In this document: positions 24,276 through 32,058 of the stretch, one piece after another | Layout: each line of letters begins with the position of its first letter | How positions within the stretch are numbered: the stretch's first letter is position 1 | Source: a virus | IMG/VR virus record: IMGVR_UViG_3300027861_000017 | Coordinates: 1-64,000 of that record | Strand: one strand, 5' to 3' | DNA length: 64,000 bases | Program-made: the position numbers and the translations under genes | The notes under the pieces: model-generated | The model's input: the letters and a program-made list of their open reading frames with translations, nothing else | What the model was told of the DNA's origin: nothing | Databases searched by the model: none

Positions 24276-24641
24276 CTATTTTATAATACCAAGATCAAGC
24301 TCTCGCACAAACCACCCATATTTTTCTTCAATCTTCTCTTCTATATGCTCTCTTATTGTGGCAGGATCTATTTTGGTTTCTGAATATGATGTATAGAATA
24401 CGCCATCTCTACTATAATTATCGCCAACAGCCACTGATATACATTCTTTACCAATAACATTATAACTACTATAGGAACCGGAATCCTTCTCAAGCTTAGT
24501 CCAGCTATCATTATCAAGAATCACATATTTATCATTCTGGATCAATATGTTAAATTCTTTGATCTCGAATACATCTTTCTCCCACTCATATTCTCCAGGT
24601 TCCCTGTAGATCTTCACTTGGTGATAGAATACCATATCCAT
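24276..24641 (-). CDS. Hypothetical protein (121 aa)
   Basis: The protein is mixed alpha/beta and acidic, with aromatic strands (MDMVFYHQVKIYREPGEYEW, VILDNDSWTKLEKDSG) and a C-terminal helix (REHIEEKIEEKYGWFVRELD). It lies directly upstream of rtcB in the same transcription unit. No family or catalytic motif is recognised. Confidence 0.65.
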   Translation of the reverse strand: MDMVFYHQVKIYREPGEYEWEKDVFEIKEFNILIQNDKYVILDNDSWTKLEKDSGSYSSYNVIGKECISVAVGDNYSRDGVFYTSYSETKIDPATIREHIEEKIEEKYGWFVRELDLGIIK

Positions 24642-24839
24642 CTAGATCTCCTCTATATCATATATTTTAGGTTTACGTTTAACTATCTTTATTAATTTGT
24701 ACACCTCTATATCTTCTTCACCTTCATTCATCCATTCGTCTAGTGTTACATCTAGATCTTCCCTGCCTTCAATTGAAAGTTCGCTATCTGGTCGTATTAT
24801 AATGAATCTCTCTATTTTCTCACTCTTCTTTGCTGCCAT
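24642..24839 (-). CDS. Small hypothetical protein (65 aa)
   Basis: The protein is highly charged, with a basic start (MAAKKSEKIERFIIIRP) and an acidic middle (EGREDLDVTLDEWMNEGEED). Its stop abuts the next start. Nothing indicates a function. Confidence 0.6.
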   Translation of the reverse strand: MAAKKSEKIERFIIIRPDSELSIEGREDLDVTLDEWMNEGEEDIEVYKLIKIVKRKPKIYDIEEI

Positions 24840-24840
24840 A

Positions 24841-25278
24841 TTATTTCTCCCCCCAAAACCATCGCCTCTTACTTAACATTTTCCTCAACGGATATATACA
24901 GGACCAAGTTACATCCTCCCATAATGTAAACCCTGCTGGCACATCTCCTAGCACACGGGCACCAGCTCCTATAACCGCTCCCTCCCCTATCGTGACATTC
25001 GGAAAAATGATCGAACCCGCTCCCACACAGGCACCAGCCTTGATATGCACAGGACCACGCTTGTTATCAATAGTGTTAACACTATAAATATAACAACCTC
25101 CACCGATTTGAACATCTCTTTCAATTGTAACACCTTCTTGTGCTTGAATATATGTGCCATATCCTATATCTGTGTTCTCCTCCAATATGAAATTATCCAC
25201 TCCCTTAACAACCCATCCGTATTTACATGGTCTACCGTCTTCTAGTTCTGGGGCTTGCCAGTTTTCAAATCTTATCAT
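24841..25278 (-). CDS. Hexapeptide-repeat (left-handed beta-helix) acetyltransferase, LegH candidate (145 aa)
   Basis: ATG 25278 follows AAAGGA at 8 bases. From about residue 22 the protein shows isoleucine-patch hexapeptides: FILEENTDIGYGTYIQ, VTIERDVQIGGGCYI, HIKAGACVGAGSIIFPNVTI, GEGAVIGAGARVLGDVPAG. The coils and the internal loop (YSVNTIDNKRGP) are typical of acetyl-CoA-dependent sugar N-acetyltransferases. In a pathway with dehydratase, aminotransferase and NeuC-like enzymes, an N-acetylation step is needed, so this fills that place by inference. Confidence 0.82.
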   Translation of the reverse strand: MIRFENWQAPELEDGRPCKYGWVVKGVDNFILEENTDIGYGTYIQAQEGVTIERDVQIGGGCYIYSVNTIDNKRGPVHIKAGACVGAGSIIFPNVTIGEGAVIGAGARVLGDVPAGFTLWEDVTWSCIYPLRKMLSKRRWFWGEK

Positions 25279-25475
25279 TATAGTTTCCTTTGTATATCTA
25301 TACCTTCTAAAGATTCTATAAGGGCAAATAGTGGTCCAAGCATTATAGATATCAAGAGACCCAAAAACAATAGACTTAAACATATAATTTTGCCCCTATA
25401 CCATCTTATTGAATATAATAATATAGTCAAAGATATTCCAGATATAGGCCATAATAATAAAAGCTCAGTTGACAT
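25278..25475 (-). CDS. Small membrane protein (65 aa)
   Basis: Two hydrophobic segments are visible: residues 4-22 (ELLLLWPISGISLTILLYS) and 29-52 (IICLSLLFLGLLISIMLGPL). A short basic loop (RWYRGK) between them and a charged tail complete it. Its stop overlaps the acetyltransferase start by one base. Function unknown. Confidence 0.65.
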   Translation of the reverse strand: MSTELLLLWPISGISLTILLYSIRWYRGKIICLSLLFLGLLISIMLGPLFALIESLEGIDIQRKL

Positions 25476-25575
25476 TTATATACCCCCTTGGATAGTACAT
25501 CATCATCTTAGACTCATCCCAATGTTCTTCTGGATACTCCCTATTTGTTAAAGGGACAACTTTCTGGTCCAGCAT
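25465..25575 (-). CDS. Short hypothetical protein (36 aa)
   Basis: ATG 25575 sits 3 bases after AGGAG and reads through to TGA 25465, overlapping both neighbours (start inside the 113-aa gene, end inside the membrane protein gene). The product contains VVPLTNREYPEEHWDESKMM. The good ribosome binding site and the even spacing support it. Confidence 0.5.
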   Translation of the reverse strand: MLDQKVVPLTNREYPEEHWDESKMMMYYPRGYINVN

Positions 25576-25882
25576 TTACTCCTGGTTCTTCTCCATGTTT
25601 TGAAAGTAACTCTTCTATAACTCTCTCGTCAAAGAAGCCATCTTTAATCATAAACAATGAATTCTCAAAAAGTTCATTATATACTAAATAATCTGAGTCA
25701 TTAGCATAAAAATCTGGTTCAGCAGATGGACCTTTGAGACAACTTAAATATCTGTCTCTATCACTATCACACACTATTGTAATACCTATATCATATTCTA
25801 CTCCAACTAAATGCCCTATTATTTCCGTTCCCTTATAGTTTATAAATCTTATTGTTCTACCTTCAAACTTCTCGTAATCCAT
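25541..25882 (-). CDS. Hypothetical protein, paralogue of the 104-aa protein at 13.8 kb (113 aa)
   Basis: The beta-rich N-terminus (IRFINYKGTEIIGHLVGVEYD) is followed by CLKGPSAEPDFYANDSDYLV and LFMIKDGFFDERVIEELL. The same GP-x-SA-x-P, D-x-DY and KD-x-F-x-x-R spacing occurs in the 13830-14144 protein. Function unknown. Confidence 0.7.
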   Translation of the reverse strand: MDYEKFEGRTIRFINYKGTEIIGHLVGVEYDIGITIVCDSDRDRYLSCLKGPSAEPDFYANDSDYLVYNELFENSLFMIKDGFFDERVIEELLSKHGEEPGVNAGPESCPFNK

Positions 25883-25883
25883 A

Positions 25884-26180
25884 TTATTTCTCCCTTTCTA
25901 TAACTTCTGCTAATGACAATAAGACTGTTTTGATCATATCGTTTATTGAATGATTTCCACCCTCTTTGGTTTTATTCATATATAGTTTAGTTACGTCATC
26001 GTGGTGTTTCATGTATTGGAGGGAGGTGTAGGGTATCTCTCCTATCTCCTCTGATCCGATTAATAACATTTGACTACGCATACCATTCTTAACAAGCCAT
26101 ATGCCATCAGAGGGGAAGCCGGTGAACTCAGTGCCTACTTCTTTGTATCTTTTACCTACTTTTCTATATAATTTATCCAT
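25884..26180 (-). CDS. Hypothetical protein (98 aa)
   Basis: ATG 26180 is used because GAGGGAG lies before it; the upstream in-frame TTG overlaps that site. A basic N-terminus (MDKLYRKVGKRYKEVGTEF) is followed by a mixed region and a C-terminal helix (MIKTVLLSLAEVIEREK). No family is recognised. Confidence 0.6.
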   Translation of the reverse strand: MDKLYRKVGKRYKEVGTEFTGFPSDGIWLVKNGMRSQMLLIGSEEIGEIPYTSLQYMKHHDDVTKLYMNKTKEGGNHSINDMIKTVLLSLAEVIEREK

Positions 26181-26499
26181 TATCTCCCTCAATACAATCT
26201 TCCCTAAATATTATCCCTAACTTATCAGAAAGTCTTTTATACTCTTCTGATTCTTCATCGCCAGCCACGAAAAATGAATAATACTCCAAATCTTCATCAA
26301 ACCATTCAGATAAAAACTTATCTTTAGATATGCCAAACTCCACTTGCATAGCCATTTCTTCTGAAACTGGGTCAAACAACTCGTGCCAATATAGACCATC
26401 GTGCTTTGAAAAATCCCAATAAATCTTATAACCTAAGCTTTCAAACATTTCTATTAAGTCTGATTTGTCTAGGTTGGGGTTTAATATTTGTTCTGTCAT
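26173..26499 (-). CDS. Hypothetical acidic protein (108 aa)
   Basis: ATG 26499 follows GGGAGAGAG. The product starts MTEQILNPNLDKSDLIEMFE and contains GYKIYWDFSKHDGLYWHELF and WFDEDLEYYSFFVAGDEESE. It is a charged soluble protein, 8 bases overlapping the next gene. Function unknown. Confidence 0.65.
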   Translation of the reverse strand: MTEQILNPNLDKSDLIEMFESLGYKIYWDFSKHDGLYWHELFDPVSEEMAMQVEFGISKDKFLSEWFDEDLEYYSFFVAGDEESEEYKRLSDKLGIIFREDCIEGDNG

Positions 26500-26500
26500 T

Positions 26501-26872
26501 TTATTCTCTCTCCCACTCGTGTGTGTGATTAGGCTTATCTTTACCCTCAAGAGCTTTCTTAACTTTCTTCTTGAATCTAACCGCCTTTCTTAATATTAAA
26601 ACAACACAAAGCCATATTGAAGCTACAATAACTAGGGGCCATATTAACATTGATATTAGAACAATAAACGCAAAAAGAACTGGGTAAAGAATTAATTCTG
26701 CCCCGCCCAGATCACCTATAAAATCTAATTTACGTATAAAATTCGGTATAAAGAGGCTTAACTTTTCATCGTTTATTGATTGTAAAGATAAATAAATAGC
26801 GTTAACGCTAAAAAATATCAACAATATTGCTCCACACACTATGCCAGTAACTTGCATTCCTATCTCGTACAT
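26501..26872 (-). CDS. Membrane protein with two to three segments and HTHEWE tail, paralogue A (123 aa)
   Basis: ATG 26872, behind GGAGGAG, overlaps the upstream stop (TAATG). Hydrophobic segments lie near residues 6-28 (TGIVCGAILLIFFSVNAIYL), 57-75 and 78-100. A basic stretch leads to the tail KKALEGKDKPNHTHEWERE. The next gene upstream encodes the same layout with tail KKVNKTLSGKEDPNHTHEWEEK, so they form a tandem pair. Confidence 0.75.
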   Translation of the reverse strand: MYEIGMQVTGIVCGAILLIFFSVNAIYLSLQSINDEKLSLFIPNFIRKLDFIGDLGGAELILYPVLFAFIVLISMLIWPLVIVASIWLCVVLILRKAVRFKKKVKKALEGKDKPNHTHEWERE

Positions 26873-27231
26873 TATTTCTCCTCCCATTCGTGTGTGTGAT
26901 TAGGATCTTCTTTACCACTAAGAGTCTTGTTAACCTTCTTACGTAGTCTTACAAAGCCACGTAGAGAGTACAAGCTTAGATATCCAATGCCACACAATAT
27001 AGCTGGCAACCATAAAAAGCCTACAACGTAACCAATGGGAAATAAAAGCACACAAACTAGCGGCATAGGCATATCGTGGAATCCACTAGGCAAGCTGGGC
27101 CACCATTTAAAATCACTATCTTCAACCCAAGCCTTAGCCCATATAACTGTATTAGTAATACCAAGAAAAATACCTGTTACTACAAATATATCCATTACAA
27201 AAAAAGCAATACTTAAATATAAATCATTCAT
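26872..27231 (-). CDS. Membrane protein with HTHEWE tail, paralogue B (119 aa)
   Basis: It begins MNDLYLSIAFFVMDIFVVTG and has a second and third hydrophobic segment around residues 53-90 (CVLLFPIGYVVGFLWLPAIL). The basic end of the membrane part leads to GKEDPNHTHEWEEK, almost identical to the tail of paralogue A. The duplicated tail with two His and a Trp could bind a metal or a partner. Function unknown. Confidence 0.75.
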   Translation of the reverse strand: MNDLYLSIAFFVMDIFVVTGIFLGITNTVIWAKAWVEDSDFKWWPSLPSGFHDMPMPLVCVLLFPIGYVVGFLWLPAILCGIGYLSLYSLRGFVRLRKKVNKTLSGKEDPNHTHEWEEK

Positions 27232-27273
27232 CTCTTTACCCCTCCTTATCTAATATACAACTTTCAAACATAT

Positions 27274-27987
27274 TTATTCACCCTTATCTAATATGTATCG
27301 TTTGTGTAACATCTCTGCTATTTGAAAGTCTACCTCGCTATCTATATCGAAAGCTTGCCAGTCTTCCATGTATAAAGGATAGTTCTTACTATTTAGCACA
27401 TTGTTTATACCTTTGTCAAGCCATTTCTTATTGTATACGTATATACTTGCATTCATTTCATGTATTGCAGGAGCGTCCTGTCTCCTGAGATAATCACCTT
27501 CACACGCAGTCTTAGATTGACCAAATCTGTCAGTTGTTACCATGTTGAAGTAGGGGTTTTTCCTGGCAGGGGATACAGAGAATACCACATCGAGTGTGGA
27601 TCTATTGTTCATCATCTCGTGCATACCAACCGCCTCATGGATGTTGATCATAGTTCTTAGTGGTGCTGATACATCTAGGTCTATTACGGTGTCGTATTCC
27701 CCCCCATACTCGGCTTCAGCAGCAGACACAGCCTCACGTATAGCTTCTATCTTAGGAGTGTCGTCTTGGGCTAGTTTAGGGTCTCTATCGTGGTGATATA
27801 CTCCGTAGGCGTTGCAGAAATGTTTCATACCATCGTAATCAGTTGATACCACTATATCAGCATCCCCATAGATGATAGCTTGAAGGAATGTCCAGTTTAT
27901 TAAAGGTTGGCCATTCATGTCTTTCATGTTTTTGTCAGGGAGTCCTTTAGACCCCTTACGTGCTAGTATTGTTATCAACTTATTCAC
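27274..27987 (-). CDS. Cytidylyltransferase for nonulosonic acid, NeuA/LegF-like (237 aa)
   Basis: CMP-sugar synthetases activate the nine-carbon acid with CTP. Visible are the N-terminal nucleotide loop LITILARKGSKGLPDKNMKD, PLINWTFLQAII, ADIVVSTD, VIDLDVSAPLRT (replacing the usual LQPTSPLR), VFSVSPARKNPYF, EMNASIYVYNKKWL and the late acidic DIDSEVDFQIAEML, which fits the Mg-binding D-x-D region. The length is normal. It is the upstream-most recognised sugar pathway gene in the main cluster. Confidence 0.9.
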   Translation of the reverse strand: MNKLITILARKGSKGLPDKNMKDMNGQPLINWTFLQAIIYGDADIVVSTDYDGMKHFCNAYGVYHHDRDPKLAQDDTPKIEAIREAVSAAEAEYGGEYDTVIDLDVSAPLRTMINIHEAVGMHEMMNNRSTLDVVFSVSPARKNPYFNMVTTDRFGQSKTACEGDYLRRQDAPAIHEMNASIYVYNKKWLDKGINNVLNSKNYPLYMEDWQAFDIDSEVDFQIAEMLHKRYILDKGE

Positions 27988-27991
27988 TATA

Positions 27992-28228
27992 TTACTCCTC
28001 CCAAAATCTACTAAATTTCATTACTGATTTGTCACAGTCAGGGTACGTATCTAATATATATTTCTTCCAAGCTTCAAAGATTCTATCTCTATATTTATCT
28101 CCAGATAAATTCTTGATTATATGATAACATTCTTCAAGAGCTTCATGAGCGTCACCTAAATTATCTATTAAATCTATACCGATAAAATTATTATTGTGAT
28201 CGGTTATATGTCTATAAGATCCTGCCAT
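27992..28228 (-). CDS. Small hypothetical protein (78 aa)
   Basis: The protein is mostly helical with many charged and aromatic residues (NLGDAHEALEECYHIIKNL, DRIFEAWKKYILDTYPD, SVMKFSRFWEE). The start overlaps the upstream stop by one base. No family recognised. Confidence 0.6.
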   Translation of the reverse strand: MAGSYRHITDHNNNFIGIDLIDNLGDAHEALEECYHIIKNLSGDKYRDRIFEAWKKYILDTYPDCDKSVMKFSRFWEE

Positions 28229-28560
28229 TATGCGTCCTCGTTTTCTGGTAGGTTGGCTATCTGTAGTGCTATTTCGGATCTAAGTTTCATATCTCCCTCT
28301 GCGCCAGCTATCATGTATAAATCGTATAAGCCGGTATCATCTTGATGGTCACAACGTCCTCCTGGCCATATTACTGGGCATGCGCTACATCCACCATAAA
28401 TACCTGATGCGTATTGGCAACAGAAACAATCAGCATTAACTTCGTCTATAGTTCCACCGTGGAACTTCCACCTAAGCCAATTCCATTTATGTTTCTCTGG
28501 GTTCTTTGCAAGCCATGTCCATAGCTCTCTGTGCATTTTTATTGCGTATTGTTTATTCAT
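28228..28560 (-). CDS. Cys-rich phage protein (110 aa)
   Basis: A helical, Trp-rich start (MHRELWTWLAKNPEKHKWNW) is followed by ADCFCCQYASGIYGGCSACP and GGRCDHQDDTGLYDLY. The C-C-x-Y and C-x-x-C spacing resembles metal-binding small phage proteins. Function unknown. Confidence 0.65.
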   Translation of the reverse strand: MNKQYAIKMHRELWTWLAKNPEKHKWNWLRWKFHGGTIDEVNADCFCCQYASGIYGGCSACPVIWPGGRCDHQDDTGLYDLYMIAGAEGDMKLRSEIALQIANLPENEDA

Positions 28561-28598
28561 TATTCTTCTCCCAGTCTATATTATATATTCAACATGTA

Positions 28599-28859
28599 TC
28601 ACTTTAAAATATCTAGTATTTTATTAAGAAACGATTTCCTTTCAGGTGCTTTCTTATTGTGTGTACGCTTTCTCAACATTGTAAAATCTTCACATTGCCC
28701 TGATTTATTTTTATCTCCAGGGTTTAAACAACATCTTGAGATGATACCAAGATGTGTCACTGTCTCATATATATTATCGGGATGCAGACAATGTTCTGAG
28801 TCTCTTCCGCCATATCCATAATCTTTATAATATTCACAATCTGGACAAAAATTAGCCAC
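28599..28859 (-). CDS. Small zinc-binding phage protein (86 aa)
   Basis: The pattern FCPDCEYYKDYGYGG, EHCLHPDN, ISRCCLNPGDKNKSGQCEDF has the CxxC...C-x-HP-x-N...C...N-x-x-G-x-C layout of a common family of small phage zinc proteins. A basic tail ends in LNKILDILK. The membrane-anchored relatives at 29-31 kb share the N-terminal pattern. Confidence 0.7.
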   Translation of the reverse strand: MANFCPDCEYYKDYGYGGRDSEHCLHPDNIYETVTHLGIISRCCLNPGDKNKSGQCEDFTMLRKRTHNKKAPERKSFLNKILDILK

Positions 28860-29039
28860 CTATATTTCCTCCCACTCTATATCTATTATATTCTCTAATA
28901 GTTTCTGTTTTATAACCCAGTCCAATGATACTGGGATCTTGTAACTACCAAAATCTTCATGTAATTCATTATCATATATTACAAGATGTTTGTCGAATGT
29001 TATGTTGTTTATCTTTATAGATTTCTTATTCATCTTCAT
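28860..29039 (-). CDS. Small hypothetical protein (59 aa)
   Basis: ATG 29039 (or 29033) lies in an overlap with the preceding gene. The protein has a basic, beta-like start (KSIKINNITFDKHLVIYDNE) and a helical end (LLENIIDIEWEEI). Nothing further is recognisable. Confidence 0.55.
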   Translation of the reverse strand: MKMNKKSIKINNITFDKHLVIYDNELHEDFGSYKIPVSLDWVIKQKLLENIIDIEWEEI

Positions 29040-29238
29040 CAAGCTTGTACCCCTCCTGTTTTATATAAAAACCACCGGTGCCATTTGATTTTTCTAACCA
29101 TTCATCGAGGCATTTATGTAGAAACTTTTTATATTCTAAGTCATTCATATGTTTGGAATCACAATCAGGTGGGCATATGTCGGAGTGTATACCTATTTTA
29201 CCATCTCTATCATACATAGATTCAGCGTGGACTTTCAT
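29026..29238 (-). CDS. Small hypothetical protein (70 aa)
   Basis: The sequence includes GIHSDICPPDCDSKHM, KKFLHKCLDEWLEKSNG and GGFYIKQEGYK. It is charged and soluble, and overlaps its neighbours on both sides. Function unknown. Confidence 0.6.
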   Translation of the reverse strand: MKVHAESMYDRDGKIGIHSDICPPDCDSKHMNDLEYKKFLHKCLDEWLEKSNGTGGFYIKQEGYKLDEDE

Positions 29239-29744
29239 TTTTTATCTCTCTCCTCTACCGCTTCATCTAGCTCTTCTAGAATTTCGGGGATGGGTCTGGT
29301 TGTTGTTTTAGGCGTATTTTCTTGTATTGGTTCACCATTTAATGTGGTTCTAGCTAGATTGTTTTTTATATATAGTTTATCTTTTATATATCCGAACACA
29401 CTGAAACCTAAAATACCTACACATGTAATTAGATAATAAGGTGATAAAATGGTGCAACATAATACATATACAAACAAACACAATAAAGCAATTAAACACC
29501 ACCTGATATCCCAATGTACCGAGTATCCTAAAAATAAACTTAATATCCTAGGCATATATTTATAATTTTTACAATTATTATTATGATTAATATGATCACA
29601 AGTTGAAATGGAATATAAATTCCATTTAGAATAATTACTGGCTGACCTTCTCATTTTGTTTTCTAGATTGGAAGGATGATAGCAATGACCCCAACCAGAA
29701 AGAAGTTCTTTATATTGACATGTGTCGCAATATACTTTAGTCAT
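29235..29744 (-). CDS. Zinc-knuckle membrane protein with LEELDEAVEER tail (169 aa)
   Basis: ATG 29744 follows AGAGGGG. The N-terminus VYCDTCQYKELL, GHCYHP, CDHINHNNNCKNY is a zinc-binding layout. Two membrane segments follow near residues 75-95 and 100-118 (IALLCLFVYVLCCTILSPYY). The end is RPIPEILEELDEAVEERDKK. The tail is nearly identical to that of the next gene upstream, although the rest differs, which points to a shared functional tag. Confidence 0.75.
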   Translation of the reverse strand: MTKVYCDTCQYKELLSGWGHCYHPSNLENKMRRSASNYSKWNLYSISTCDHINHNNNCKNYKYMPRILSLFLGYSVHWDIRWCLIALLCLFVYVLCCTILSPYYLITCVGILGFSVFGYIKDKLYIKNNLARTTLNGEPIQENTPKTTTRPIPEILEELDEAVEERDKK

Positions 29745-30144
29745 TGTTACCCCTCTCTTCCACAGCCTCATCTAGCTCTTCCAAGATCTCAGGGATGGGG
29801 CGTTTGGTTTTATGTATACCCCTTAATCTATCATATATGTCATCGTTTGTCTCAGGCATACTATCATATAATTCCTTAAGATTATTGCTAAATGTATTTG
29901 TGGTTTTCTTTGGTGGAAAACTATTTTTGTGGACTTGGATTGTGAATTTATATATTTTTAGCATTAACCTAGGTGTTTTACGTAAACATGAATATGTAAA
30001 TACAAATGGCAGAAAGATCCAAAATAAAATATAACAATATGTTATTGGGCCTTCTGGATAGAAATCATCAGCATCCATTACCTCAACAGAAACCAAAGCC
30101 CATGCAAATAAATATAACACCAATGAAAATGCTAAAGTCTCCAT
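29737..30144 (-). CDS. Membrane protein with LEELDEAVEER tail (135 aa)
   Basis: Two hydrophobic segments (residues 2-22, LAFSLVLYLFAWALVSVE-like, and 35-56, YCYILFWIFLPFVFTYS) lead into a soluble linker and the tail RPIPEILEELDEAVEERGNND. Sixteen consecutive tail residues match the 169-aa neighbour. No N-terminal zinc knuckle is present here, so the tail travels independently of the other domains. Confidence 0.75.
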   Translation of the reverse strand: METLAFSLVLYLFAWALVSVEVMDADDFYPEGPITYCYILFWIFLPFVFTYSCLRKTPRLMLKIYKFTIQVHKNSFPPKKTTNTFSNNLKELYDSMPETNDDIYDRLRGIHKTKRPIPEILEELDEAVEERGNND

Positions 30145-30692
30145 TACAGCTCCCTCCTATCTACTATACTCTCTACCCTATCTAGAAGAATAGGTAGTTC
30201 CTCTTCGGCCTTCGGGGAGGAGGGTGGGTTCATGTGAGAGGCTATCTCATCCCATATCGGGTCTTCGGTGGTAAACGGAGTGTTGTAGAGGTTGATCTTA
30301 TTGCAATATTTTTTGTAATTATTAAGATAATATTTAATAGTGAATATTATTCCTACCACCCAAATTATAAATGGTATAGGGGAAGAAGATTCGCAGGATA
30401 TTGCAACCATAGCTGCAAATGTTATCATAAAAGCAAGGATATTAAATACAACAAATGTATTGTCAACAATGTATGAACAACCATCACCCAATAATGAAGA
30501 TAATATATTATACCCCTTGTAATTAGGGCAATCGTTATTGCAGTTTAATTTAGTTCCATGGATACTAACCTTATTATATTGCACCCCAACTGAAGTTTTT
30601 CGTATCTTTACATTGCTATAATGACAGCATAGGCTACCACTGTATTCAGATTCATCGTAGTAGTAGCATTTATTGCAATATACGTCAGTCAT
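30144..30692 (-). CDS. Zinc-knuckle membrane protein with IWDEIA box and tail (182 aa)
   Basis: Order of parts: VYCNKCYYYDES with CCHYSN and CNNDCPNY (zinc layout); two membrane segments near residues 75-115 (NILAFMITFAAMVAISCES and FIIWVVGIIFTIKYYL); box FTTEDPIWDEIASHMNPP; and tail LPILLDRVESIVDRREL. It is a clear paralogue of the 177-aa upstream neighbour. Function unknown. Confidence 0.75.
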   Translation of the reverse strand: MTDVYCNKCYYYDESEYSGSLCCHYSNVKIRKTSVGVQYNKVSIHGTKLNCNNDCPNYKGYNILSSLLGDGCSYIVDNTFVVFNILAFMITFAAMVAISCESSSPIPFIIWVVGIIFTIKYYLNNYKKYCNKINLYNTPFTTEDPIWDEIASHMNPPSSPKAEEELPILLDRVESIVDRREL

Positions 30693-31225
30693 TACTCTTG
30701 TCTCCTATCTATCTCAATGTCTAGATCATCTAACATTTGAGGTATTTTATCTTTTTTGGGTTGCGGGTCGCTCATGTGTTGGGCTATATCATCCCAGATT
30801 GGGTCTTCAGTGGTGAAAAATTCAGTACTGTGTTGTCTTATTTTTTTATGATATTTAGCCTCAGAATTCATTAGACTAAAGAAAACAGATACTACAATTC
30901 CTATCCAAGTTAGGAGGGGTATAAAAGAGCCCAATCCACAAGTCATAGAAACAAAAAGAATTGATCCTGCAACCAGTAGAACGCTAAGAACCCCTATCAT
31001 GAAGTCTTGAGCTATAAAAGCTGCACCATCACCAAAAAAGGCTGAAAATATTGTACCCTTCTTATAGAGATCGCAACTATTATATCTATTTAATCCCTCA
31101 TATTCAATATCCAATGGCGTATATTCTATATCGATAGGTGTTTCTGTGATAACCACGTTTTTAAAATGTCTACACTCAGAATTATCACTTGAGTAATGAC
31201 AATCTTTACAATATACCTTAGTCAT
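30692..31225 (-). CDS. Zinc-knuckle membrane protein with IWDDIA box and tail, paralogue (177 aa)
   Basis: The layout matches the downstream neighbour: VYCKDCHYSSDNSECRHF and CDLYKKG; two membrane segments near residues 70-115 (MIGVLSVLLVAGSILFVSM, FIPLLTWIGIVVSVFFSLM); box FFTTEDPIWDDIAQHMSD; and tail IPQMLDDLDIEIDRRQE. Both carry an FGDG/LGDG motif before the first membrane segment. Tandem duplication is likely. Confidence 0.75.
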   Translation of the reverse strand: MTKVYCKDCHYSSDNSECRHFKNVVITETPIDIEYTPLDIEYEGLNRYNSCDLYKKGTIFSAFFGDGAAFIAQDFMIGVLSVLLVAGSILFVSMTCGLGSFIPLLTWIGIVVSVFFSLMNSEAKYHKKIRQHSTEFFTTEDPIWDDIAQHMSDPQPKKDKIPQMLDDLDIEIDRRQE

Positions 31226-31670
31226 TGTTATCTCTCCTATCTATCTCTGTATCTATCTTATCTAATAGATCAGGTATGATGTTTTTGGGTTGTTGCGGGT
31301 CGCTCATGTGTTGGGCTATTTCATCCCATATTGAGTCTTTGGTGGTCCAAAGTTTTGTCTTATCATCATGCATACTCCTTAGTTTAAATGCTATTGCTAT
31401 CCATATAGCAGCAAAAACTAGAATAGGCCATACAACTGAAATTACTGCTAGCAATATTAAATATATTAATGGTATTACACCTATAAAAAAGGCACAACAA
31501 TCACTGTCATTCTTATATCTAGCAAAACCCAAAGCTGTTAGGTAGTAAAGATCTTCTCTCTTAACCCACTTATTGGTCATGTAAATTGAATTCAATATCC
31601 AATGCGATAATAAAACTAATGGGATTGACCATAATATAAGTTTCATAATACTACAATATATGTCTAACAT
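31218..31670 (-). CDS. Membrane protein with IWDEIA box and tail (150 aa)
   Basis: It has membrane segments near residues 10-30 (LILWSIPLVLLSHWILNSIY) and 60-90 (FFIGVIPLIYLILLAVISVV), the box LWTTKDSIWDEIAQHMSD and the tail IIPDLLDKIDTEIDRRDNND. The N-terminal zinc knuckle of its relatives is absent. The start overlaps the next upstream stop by one base. Confidence 0.75.
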   Translation of the reverse strand: MLDIYCSIMKLILWSIPLVLLSHWILNSIYMTNKWVKREDLYYLTALGFARYKNDSDCCAFFIGVIPLIYLILLAVISVVWPILVFAAIWIAIAFKLRSMHDDKTKLWTTKDSIWDEIAQHMSDPQQPKNIIPDLLDKIDTEIDRRDNND

Positions 31671-32008
31671 TATTCATCCCTCTCTTCTATAGCTTCATCT
31701 AACTCTGTTAGTTTAATACTGACTTTATCTTGTAGCTTAGTTAGTTTCTTTTTGTTGTTCTTAATCTTATTCCAGAATGATTCTTCGTCTGTGTCTATGG
31801 GAGTTCCATAGTCTATTGGTTCGGGTGGTTCGGGGTTCATTCTTTTAATTAATATATCAATATCATATGTAGTACAATGATTAAACCAAGCATCTTCTAT
31901 ACAAACCCAACGCTCATACCCATCAAAAGACTTCAAATTAAAATACAAATATCCTAAAAACCATTTCCTAATAGCATATTTCCCATCATTAAATCTAACA
32001 ATCTTCAT
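31670..32008 (-). CDS. Soluble tail-motif protein (112 aa)
   Basis: Three adjacent ATG codons lie after GGAG; ATG 32008 has the best spacing. The N-terminal half is aromatic and beta-like (IVRFNDGKYAIRKWFLGYLY). A PIDTDEESFWNKI segment loosely matches the IWDEIA box of its neighbours. The end is KLTELDEAIEERDE, the shared tail. No membrane segment is seen. Confidence 0.65.
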   Translation of the reverse strand: MKIVRFNDGKYAIRKWFLGYLYFNLKSFDGYERWVCIEDAWFNHCTTYDIDILIKRMNPEPPEPIDYGTPIDTDEESFWNKIKNNKKKLTKLQDKVSIKLTELDEAIEERDE

Positions 32009-32058
32009 CATCATCTCCATATTGGGCCTGCCCCACACAGACCCAACACAATTAAGTA

